Origin: Candidatus Diapherotrites archaeon CG08_land_8_20_14_0_20_34_12
Lineage (GTDB): Archaea; Iainarchaeota; Iainarchaeia; Iainarchaeales; 0-14-0-20-34-12
Length of the DNA: 11,086 nucleotides
Direction of reading: 5' to 3'
Assembly (NCBI GenBank): GCA_002779065.1
Contig: PEXL01000048.1
Location: 1 to 11,086 of the forward strand
Under the pieces are notes generated by a model. The model had not been told where the DNA came from, did no database searches, and saw only the letters and a list, made by a program, of their open reading frames with translations. Made by a program: the position numbers and the translations under genes. This document shows, piece after piece, positions 6,207-11,086 of this stretch (position 1 is its first letter; each line of letters opens with the position of its first letter).

Positions 6207-6293
6207 CTTTTTTAAATTACCTGTTTTTCTCAATCCTAGTTTTATTGTAAATATGGGCTATTTTTTTGGTTTTTTAGCTACTTTTTTAAATTA
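6207..6293. repeat. Pair of 13-bp direct repeats CTTTTTTAAATTA
   Basis: The same 13 bases occur at 6207-6219 and 6281-6293, 74 bp apart, in the divergent region between the PPC and thioredoxin genes. The right copy contains the likely thioredoxin TATA box (TTTAAATT, 6285-6292), about 37 bases before the start codon. The left copy may be a second, upstream promoter or a regulator site. Local AT richness makes chance possible. Confidence 0.4.
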
Positions 6294-6325
6294 ATGCCCT
6301 TATTTTCCTATATTCAGGTGAATTT

Positions 6326-6679
6326 ATGGCTAATAATGTTGAAAATATTGTTTTTGAAGCAGATGATGATACCTTTAGCAGTTTAGTAATTGAAAAGTCA
6401 AGAAATATGCCTGTAATCGTGCAATTTTATGCTTCTTGGTGTATGCCCTGCCAGATGATTTCCCCGCTTTTAGAATCAGTTGTTAGATCACATGCCAGCA
6501 AGTGTGTTTTAGCAAAGGTGAATATTGAAGAAAGCCCATACATCAGCAATGAATATGGCATTTTTAGTGTTCCATCCGTAAAATTATTTATGGGCGGGAA
6601 GATTGTCAGTGATTTTTTAGGGTTGGTGCCTGAAGAATTCATAAAAGCCTGGTTAGATAAGAATTTAAACCAAAAATGA
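6326..6679 (+). CDS. Thioredoxin
   Basis: A 117-residue cytosolic thioredoxin, a thiol-disulfide oxidoreductase that reduces protein disulfides. The thioredoxin fold is complete: strand VIVQFYASWC (30-39), active site W38-C39-M40-P41-C42, helix PCQMISPLLESVV, strand CVLAKVNIEES (60-70), and the cis-proline segment FSVPSVKLF (80-88, cis-Pro83). The final strand/helix has FLGLVPEEFIKAWL. The active site is CMPC rather than the common CGPC. The Asp that is usually buried before the active-site strand is not obvious. AGGTGA at 6316-6321 fixes the start. The FTR-like gene downstream on the same strand is the likely source of reducing power. Confidence 0.95.
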   Translation: MANNVENIVFEADDDTFSSLVIEKSRNMPVIVQFYASWCMPCQMISPLLESVVRSHASKCVLAKVNIEESPYISNEYGIFSVPSVKLFMGGKIVSDFLGLVPEEFIKAWLDKNLNQK

Positions 6680-6691
6680 GTTATAGCAAGA

Positions 6692-6768
6692 CAGCGTGTT
6701 GAATGTTATGTTATTACAGTTATTTAATAAAAATATGCTAAATTATTGCTACAGTATTCAACACGCTG
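6692..6768. repeat. 77-bp inverted-repeat element, copy 2
   Basis: The arms are CAGCGTGTTGAAT (6692-6704) and ATTCAACACGCTG (6756-6768) around a 51-nt AT-rich spacer. It has the same arm length and spacer length as the copy at 3455-3531, with one compensated base-pair swap. It begins 12 bases after the thioredoxin stop codon, so it would be transcribed in the thioredoxin 3' region. Confidence 0.75.
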
Positions 6769-6799
6769 GAGACATAAATAATTAAACAAGTTATGTCTC
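6769..6799. repeat. 9-bp inverted repeat abutting the 77-bp element
   Basis: GAGACATAA (6769-6777) and TTATGTCTC (6791-6799) flank a 13-nt loop. It starts at the base immediately after the 77-bp element ends, so the two stems would stack end to end in RNA. Confidence 0.6.
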
Positions 6800-6806
6800 T
6801 TACTAG

Positions 6807-6852
6807 ATAGTAAAAGACCAAAATAAGTTCAAATATTAATGTCTTTTACTAT
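6807..6852. repeat. 12-bp inverted repeat upstream of the FTR-like gene
   Basis: ATAGTAAAAGAC (6807-6818) and GTCTTTTACTAT (6841-6852) are perfect complements with a 22-nt spacer. The right arm runs into TATATTATAT (6850-6859), the best TATA candidate for the gene at 6883. The repeat could therefore be an operator as well as the third stem of a structured RNA. Confidence 0.6.
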
Positions 6853-6882
6853 ATTATATGAAAGCCCAAATATGGTGAGAAT

Positions 6883-7146
6883 ATGGTAATTACTTTTGAA
6901 ATGGAACCTTATGAAGAATTTGCCGCAAAAAACGGTTATAAATTAAACCCAAATTATGATGCAGCAAGGGCAATTGTGAAATCCTTGATTGCAAGGGAAC
7001 AGCAGTATGGCAAAAGATATTGCCCCTGCAGAAAACTTTTCAATGAACAAGAGAAGGATGACCAAATAGTATGCCCTTGTGTATTTGTGCACTCTGATAT
7101 TAAAACTTCAGGGAAATGCCATTGCGGTTTATTCTATAAAAAATAA
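6883..7146 (+). CDS. Ferredoxin:thioredoxin reductase catalytic (beta) subunit-like protein
   Basis: An 87-residue protein with the signature of the ferredoxin:thioredoxin reductase catalytic chain: CPC (47-49), CPC (64-66) and CHC (79-81). In this family these residues hold a [4Fe-4S] cluster next to a redox-active disulfide that reduces thioredoxin. The spacings are 14 and 12 residues, whereas the plant/cyanobacterial enzyme has 16 and 8, so this belongs to a divergent archaeal-type group. The N-terminal helix region (YEEFAAKNGYKLNP... ARAIVKSLIAREQQYG) is also typical. No variable (alpha) subunit is seen. The start is fixed by GGTGA at 6874-6878. Placement 203 bp after thioredoxin on the same strand supports a shared redox pathway. 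Confidence 0.88.
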   Translation: MVITFEMEPYEEFAAKNGYKLNPNYDAARAIVKSLIAREQQYGKRYCPCRKLFNEQEKDDQIVCPCVFVHSDIKTSGKCHCGLFYKK

Positions 7147-7216
7147 TTTTAGCAGTTATTTAGAAAAATAGTCAGTTATTATTTAAGTGCATAATTAATT
7201 ATCTGCAACTAATTTG

Positions 7217-7231
7217 ATTATTTTATTTTTT
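7217..7231 (+). terminator. T-rich terminator after the FTR-like gene
   Basis: The run ATTATTTTATTTTTT lies in the 88-bp convergent gap between the FTR-like and ZIP genes. It is a plausible oligo-T terminator for the plus strand. Confidence 0.4.
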
Positions 7232-7234
7232 ACT

Positions 7235-7966
7235 TTATTCCAGATAAACTTTTATTAGTATCATGAATGCCAACCCAAATAAGAAACTCAGGAATACCAC
7301 GGTTGATTTTTTTAATGAAACCTCTTTATGTAATTCTGGAATTAAATCAGAAGCGGCAATGTATATGAAACCGCCAGCAGCGAATGGCAATAATACGTTT
7401 GAAAAATTTGTTGCAAAGAAGAATCCAACTAATCCTCCAAGGATACAAGTCATTTGTGCAAGTAGGTTAAACAATAATGCTTTTGTTTTTGTGAAGCCAC
7501 CATATATTAATGTCCCATAATTACCTAATTCTTGGGGTATTTCGTGTGACATAATTGCAATAGTGGTTATAATTCCGGTTGGAATTCCTGCAATAAAACT
7601 AGCAGCTATAACTAAGCCATCAATGAAGTTGTGGATTCCATCACCTAAAAGAATTAAATATGTGAAGCTATGTGCTTCACAGTTTCCTTCATGGCAGTGG
7701 TGCCAATGTAAAAATCTTTCAATAAGGAAGAATAAGCAAAACCCAACCAATAAATAGCCGAATGCATTAAATGCAGGCATTTCCTCAAGTGATTCAAGCA
7801 ATAAATGGAAAAAAGCTGCCCCCATTAACGCTCCGGCAGAGAATGCAACAAGGAAAAGAAGTATCTTTTTGAATTGTTTGTCATTTATGCCTAAAGTGAA
7901 TATTCCAATAAGGGCGGTAAGGCTGTTTATGATTGTTGCGCCCAGAATGTAAATCAAAATATCCAT
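7235..7966 (-). CDS. ZIP-family metal (zinc/iron) transporter
   Basis: A 243-residue integral membrane protein of the ZIP family, which moves Zn2+ or related divalent metals into the cytoplasm. About eight hydrophobic segments are visible, at roughly 2-25, 34-55, 66-85, 101-125, 130-155, 164-185, 190-210 and 222-241. The transport-site motifs are present: LGDGIHNFIDG in TM4 (107-117, with H112, N113 and D116) and MSHEIPQELGNYG in TM5 (139-151, with H141, E142 and E146). An acidic/His pair lies in TM2 (H54, E58). The TM3-TM4 loop HWHHCHEGNCEAH (87-99) is rich in His and Cys and is likely a metal-sensing or loading loop. The length is typical of prokaryotic ZIP proteins. It lies 73 bp after the ATP-grasp gene on the same strand, with a T-run and a possible own promoter between them, so co-transcription is uncertain. 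Confidence 0.93.
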   Translation of the reverse strand: MDILIYILGATIINSLTALIGIFTLGINDKQFKKILLFLVAFSAGALMGAAFFHLLLESLEEMPAFNAFGYLLVGFCLFFLIERFLHWHHCHEGNCEAHSFTYLILLGDGIHNFIDGLVIAASFIAGIPTGIITTIAIMSHEIPQELGNYGTLIYGGFTKTKALLFNLLAQMTCILGGLVGFFFATNFSNVLLPFAAGGFIYIAASDLIPELHKEVSLKKSTVVFLSFLFGLAFMILIKVYLE

Positions 7967-8039
7967 AATAACCTATTTATTATAATTCAATTTAAAAATA
8001 CTTAATAAAAAACTGTGCGAAGTTTGCCCTTTTTTGACA

Positions 8040-10454
8040 TTACTTCTTCATTGTAGATGTCATCAAATGATAATACGGCGGATGTGTTTTGTACCTTTTA
8101 ATCGCATTTTTTATTATTAATTCAAGGAATTGTTTGTAATTAAATCCAACAGTTTCAGCACATGCCGGCACACAATCCCCTATATTAATCGAAGGATTTG
8201 GGTTTAATTCAAGAACATAAGGATTTCCTTCCCTATCTGTTCTTATTTCAACCCGACCATAATCGTGGCAGTCCAATATATTGTAAGTATCAATAGCCAT
8301 TTCAGTTATTAATGAAGTAAGTCTTTTTGGAATACCTGCAGGCCTTTCCGTTCTTATCTTATCATATACTGATTTCTTCAAACCCCATTTTGCATCATAA
8401 GGGTAAATATGCCAGTAACCCTCGGGCATATCCTCGAACATTGATTGTGATAATGGCAAAACCTTCAAATCATCCTCATTGCCCATAATGCTAATATCAA
8501 ATTCATCCCCTTCAATGTATTCTTCAATTAATGCAGGCCTTCCAATTTCACAAATTACCTTTTCAAGCTGGCCATATAATTCTTTTTTGTCCTGCACAAC
8601 AGAATCATTTGTAATTCCAATTGAATTATCTGTGTTTGCAGGCTTTACAATCAAAGGATATTCTAAATCTTGGTCGATTGAATCCTCCATCGTGAAAACA
8701 TAATCCCATGCCGGTGTTGGTATCTTATTCAATGACAATAATTCCTTTACCCTAATCTTATCTATGCATAATGAAAGTGTGTGCGGGTTAGACCCAGTAT
8801 ATGGAATTTGTAGCATATCCAATAGTGCGGCAGAATGTGGTTCAAGCAAACTTGAATTATTTATTCTTTCACATACATTAAACATTACATCTACCTTTGC
8901 GCTGACAACATCAGCTATCATGTCCGGGAATTTGTTCATATCAAAGAAAGTTACCTTATACCCTGCTTTTTCCAATGTTTTTTGAATATTCTTTCCAACA
9001 CTTGTTAAATCCTGCTCAACAGGATTATTACTCTCGCCCTCATATTCATTGCATAATACTCCTATATGCAATTTCAAAAGATCCTCAGCCCTAAACATTC
9101 TAATTTTTTCAATCTTCTGCTGCCCTAAAATATTCTTTCTTAGGACCTGAGCAGATGAAAATTTATCCTTTCTCCTGCTTTGCCCTATGCTGGAATAAGG
9201 GGCAAATTCAATAATTGAATAATCAAATTTCATCAAAGCTTCCATCAAGATAGCTTCTGAATCTTCTTCAGTTTTACCTTTTGTAACAATCCAACCCAAT
9301 GTTTCAAACCCTTCTGGCGGTATCAAAATTGCTTCACCAAGATTTTGGAATATTTTTAATTCATATACCCCGGGCATTTCAGTTATCTCTTTTATTCCTT
9401 GAATTCCAGAAACAATCCCAGAACTTTGGGGTATAATATATTTCCCAGCCATATAACATTTGGGTTTTGTTGATTTTTTTGCAGTAATTTTCTTTCCCAA
9501 AGCAATCAACAAGGATTGTTCAACTAAATCAACAGTCCAGACATTCTTTACCCAGTCCCAAAGATAATCCCCACCCATTCTTGCTGCGATCTCAATTACC
9601 ATAGGCTTATTATCTACAAGTTTTACTTCAGTATGTGTAATTCCATTTCTCAGGCCTATTGCCCTTATCGCTTTGTATACTTCCTTTTCAACTTTCTCTC
9701 TCATCTTTGCATCCAAGCTGGTAGGCATCACATCCCCGGTTTCTATGAAATATGGGGCCTTCATCTTCATTTTGTCAGAAATAGCAATAGCCCTAGGTAT
9801 TCCTTGCTGAACAAGTGTTTCAATGTTATATTCCGATCCACTTAAATATTCCTCAAGAATAAATTGTGAGTTATTGTAGTTGAAAATAGGATTGAATTTA
9901 GGAGTAGCGTTCTTTACTACATATTCATAAGTATTAGCTGCATCATCTCTTTCTTCAATCTTAATTACAAATTCACTGTCAGAACCCCAGCAAGGTTTTA
10001 TGACAGCAGGAAACTTAATTTTAGTCATGGCTTTTTCTAAATCCTGCCTGTCCGAGATAAGGAAAAATTTAGGAGTATTCATATTTTTCTTTTTGAAAGC
10101 AGTTCTCATCTCAAATTTATTTCTTGCTTTCAGTGCTGTATCCACACTAGGGCCAACAAAATCAAACTTCTCGCAGATTTTTGCAAGAAGAGGCACATCA
10201 TCTTCCCAAAAAGTTATGGCCCCATCAATAGAATGCCTTTTCATAAATCCATCAAGCTTATCCAAACATTCCTGATGGTTGTAAGTGTTTGCTTTTATGA
10301 AATAGTCAACATATTTTTTCTGCCAGTTTAAGCTCGAATTTAATAAAACAATCTTTAAGCCGAGCTTTTTTGCAGCCTTTAATGTAAATTCTTTTTTTTC
10401 AGAACCAGAACCTACAAATAAAATTGTGTACCCTTCTAATTTACTGTCAGTCAT
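8040..10454 (-). CDS. Tandem ATP-grasp protein: carboxylate-amine ligase half plus D-Ala-D-Ala-ligase-like half
   Basis: An 804-residue protein with two complete ATP-grasp units. Unit 1 (about 8-420) has a preATP-grasp domain (ILFVGSGSEKKEF). Its ATP-binding lysine lies in FPAVIKPCWGS (148-157), followed by the EEYLSGSEYNIE hinge (201-212) and the metal site VIEIAARMGGD (286-296). It resembles carbamoyl-phosphate-synthase-like or L-amino-acid-ligase enzymes. Unit 2 (about 462-790) resembles Ddl: LHIGVLCNEYEG, FNVCER, PYTGSNPHTL (551-560), PLIVKPANTDNSIGI (600-614), LIEEYIEGDEFD (642-653), and the metal site YGRVEIRTD...LELNPNP (732-754). Both units keep catalytic-looking lysine and acidic ligands, so two successive acyl-phosphate ligations (peptide-like bonds) are plausible. 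Substrates are unknown. Archaea lack murein, so a classical cell-wall role is unlikely. The start at 10454 has no ribosome site and fits a leaderless message. Confidence 0.88.
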   Translation of the reverse strand: MTDSKLEGYTILFVGSGSEKKEFTLKAAKKLGLKIVLLNSSLNWQKKYVDYFIKANTYNHQECLDKLDGFMKRHSIDGAITFWEDDVPLLAKICEKFDFVGPSVDTALKARNKFEMRTAFKKKNMNTPKFFLISDRQDLEKAMTKIKFPAVIKPCWGSDSEFVIKIEERDDAANTYEYVVKNATPKFNPIFNYNNSQFILEEYLSGSEYNIETLVQQGIPRAIAISDKMKMKAPYFIETGDVMPTSLDAKMREKVEKEVYKAIRAIGLRNGITHTEVKLVDNKPMVIEIAARMGGDYLWDWVKNVWTVDLVEQSLLIALGKKITAKKSTKPKCYMAGKYIIPQSSGIVSGIQGIKEITEMPGVYELKIFQNLGEAILIPPEGFETLGWIVTKGKTEEDSEAILMEALMKFDYSIIEFAPYSSIGQSRRKDKFSSAQVLRKNILGQQKIEKIRMFRAEDLLKLHIGVLCNEYEGESNNPVEQDLTSVGKNIQKTLEKAGYKVTFFDMNKFPDMIADVVSAKVDVMFNVCERINNSSLLEPHSAALLDMLQIPYTGSNPHTLSLCIDKIRVKELLSLNKIPTPAWDYVFTMEDSIDQDLEYPLIVKPANTDNSIGITNDSVVQDKKELYGQLEKVICEIGRPALIEEYIEGDEFDISIMGNEDDLKVLPLSQSMFEDMPEGYWHIYPYDAKWGLKKSVYDKIRTERPAGIPKRLTSLITEMAIDTYNILDCHDYGRVEIRTDREGNPYVLELNPNPSINIGDCVPACAETVGFNYKQFLELIIKNAIKRYKTHPPYYHLMTSTMKK

Positions 10455-10483
10455 AATTTTTCTTTTTCAAAATGAGTGCCGGG

Positions 10484-10491
10484 TTTTAAAA
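10484..10491 (-). promoter_or_regulatory. Candidate TATA box of the ATP-grasp gene
   Basis: TTTTAAAA lies about 33 bases upstream of ATG 10454 on the minus strand, predicting initiation around 10461 and a leader of only a few bases. This agrees with the lack of a ribosome-binding site. Confidence 0.35.
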
Positions 10492-10726
10492 TTATTTTTT
10501 TTAAATTTATTTTTGTTTCATAAATTTTTTATTATATTATTATTTAATGCAATAAACTATTTAAATGTTGATATAAAAAATGCGAAATTTGGGAAAATTC
10601 TGCCAAAAAATAATTTTTTGGGGGAAAATTTTAATTTTTTTGCTGTTTGAAAAAATCTTTTATTTGATTTTTCTTAAATATTTTTAAAAAGTTCATAATT
10701 TCCCACTATTTTGCCAAAAGGCAATA

Positions 10727-10735
10727 TTTATAAAA
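10727..10735 (+). promoter_or_regulatory. TATA box of the right-edge PPC-like gene
   Basis: TTTATAAAA is centred 26 bases before ATG 10757, the classic archaeal spacing for transcription beginning at the start codon itself. No ribosome-binding site is seen, so the message is probably leaderless. The palindrome TTGCCAAAAGGCAA ends at 10724, three bases before the TATA box. Confidence 0.6.
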
Positions 10736-10756
10736 CAAATATCACCAATCCATACT

Positions 10757-11086
10757 ATGCCTGCAGTTGATGCTTATTTGTTTAACAAGAAAGGGGAAAA
10801 GAAAATTCTCCGCGTAATTCTTGATGAGGATGATGCAATCCTTACTTGCATAAAAAAAGCAATGAAGGAAAATAATGTTGGGGATTGCAAGGTAGAGAAT
10901 GCCGAAGGTTATGTCAAGGAAGCAACAGTAAATTATATGGAAGGCTCTACTTACAAGTCAAAGGTTTTCAAGGATACCAAAGTATTTATGGCTTCAGGGC
11001 ATTTCAAGCTGAATTTTGATGAACTATTTGGTGTTTTGCATATAAGTTTAGGTGATAAAAGGCCTGTGTCCACAACCTTTGTAAAG
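10757..11086 (+). CDS. PPC/DUF296-like protein, partial (3' end beyond window)
   Basis: An open frame of 110 codons from ATG 10757 to the window edge, without a stop. The product begins MPAVDAYLFNKKGEKK. It then shows a strand/helix pair (ILRVILDEDDAILTCIKKAM), VGDCKVENAEGYVKEATVNY (about 43-62), SGHFKLNF (about 83-90), and LFGVLHISLGDKRPVSTTFV (about 93-109). The order of these segments resembles PPC/DUF296 proteins, where the last one corresponds to the histidine strand and the following turn. It would be a distant paralogue of the gene at 5762-6133, with little direct identity. The promoter geometry strongly supports the start. The family call is moderate because the C-terminal part is missing. 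Confidence 0.6.
   Translation, partial: MPAVDAYLFNKKGEKKILRVILDEDDAILTCIKKAMKENNVGDCKVENAEGYVKEATVNYMEGSTYKSKVFKDTKVFMASGHFKLNFDELFGVLHISLGDKRPVSTTFVK

Larger units (their letters stand above)
10455..10756. other. 302-bp AT-rich divergent intergenic region
   Basis: No gene is seen here on either strand. It holds the two outward promoters, long A and T tracts, and a near-perfect palindrome CCAAAAAATAATTTTTTGG (10603-10621, nine-base arms, one-base centre) flanked by GGGAAAATT at 10591-10599 and 10622-10630. It also holds the short palindrome TTGCCAAAAGGCAA (10711-10724) immediately upstream of the right-hand TATA box, in an operator-like position. Confidence 0.5.

Noticed and set aside
6717..7180. 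CAGTTATTTA-like words at 6717, 7153 and 7173
   Set aside because: They are short, AT-rich and irregularly placed; chance is the simplest explanation.
8479..10275. Plus-strand open frames inside the ATP-grasp gene
   Set aside because: They are antisense to a gene with complete catalytic motifs in both halves, and no start signals support them.
10426..10650. 74-codon plus-strand frame in the right intergenic region
   Set aside because: Phe/Leu/Asn/Lys composition reflects AT-tract sequence; it overlaps the ATP-grasp start and its promoter and has no ribosome site.

Overview
The window looks like a piece of an AT-rich archaeal chromosome, most plausibly from an uncultivated DPANN-type lineage; the exact phylum is inference. 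Archaeal signs are Shine-Dalgarno sequences of the GGTGA(T) type close to the start codons, TATA boxes about 26 bases upstream of leaderless starts, T-run terminators, a tRNA without an encoded CCA end, a HerA/DUF87-type ATPase, and small PPC/DUF296 and ferredoxin:thioredoxin-reductase-like proteins.

Layout, left to right. Positions 1-47 look like the end of an IS200/IS605 (TnpB-type) element, with a hairpin and a possible pseudoknot, joined to the N-terminal part of a membrane-anchored or secreted protein gene (minus strand, start at 220). Upstream of that gene on the same strand is a 1034-residue HerA-like ATPase (278-3382) with a very long charged N-terminal region. A divergent intergenic region (3383-3603) holds a 77-bp inverted-repeat element and leads to a small membrane protein (3604-4095). 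Next are tRNA-Ala(CGC), an unusual homopyrimidine/homopurine trailer, and a two-gene unit (4478-5710) encoding an unrecognised protein with a possible C-terminal winged helix and a USP-like alpha/beta protein. A PPC/DUF296 gene converges on that unit (5762-6133, minus).

The redox part consists of a thioredoxin (6326-6679) and a small protein with the CPC/CPC/CHC pattern of the ferredoxin:thioredoxin reductase catalytic subunit (6883-7146). A tightly packed series of three inverted repeats lies between them. A ZIP metal transporter (7235-7966) and a tandem ATP-grasp protein with a D-Ala-D-Ala-ligase-like second half (8040-10454) follow on the minus strand. A 302-bp AT-rich divergent promoter region separates the latter from a second PPC/DUF296-like gene that runs off the right edge.

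The most notable unexplained signal is a pair of 77-bp elements (3455-3531 and 6692-6768). Both have 13-bp inverted arms around a spacer of exactly 51 nt. The spacers are unrelated, while the arms differ by one compensated base pair (G:C in one, C:G in the other). The second copy is followed directly by two more inverted repeats. I cannot assign these elements to a known class from sequence alone.
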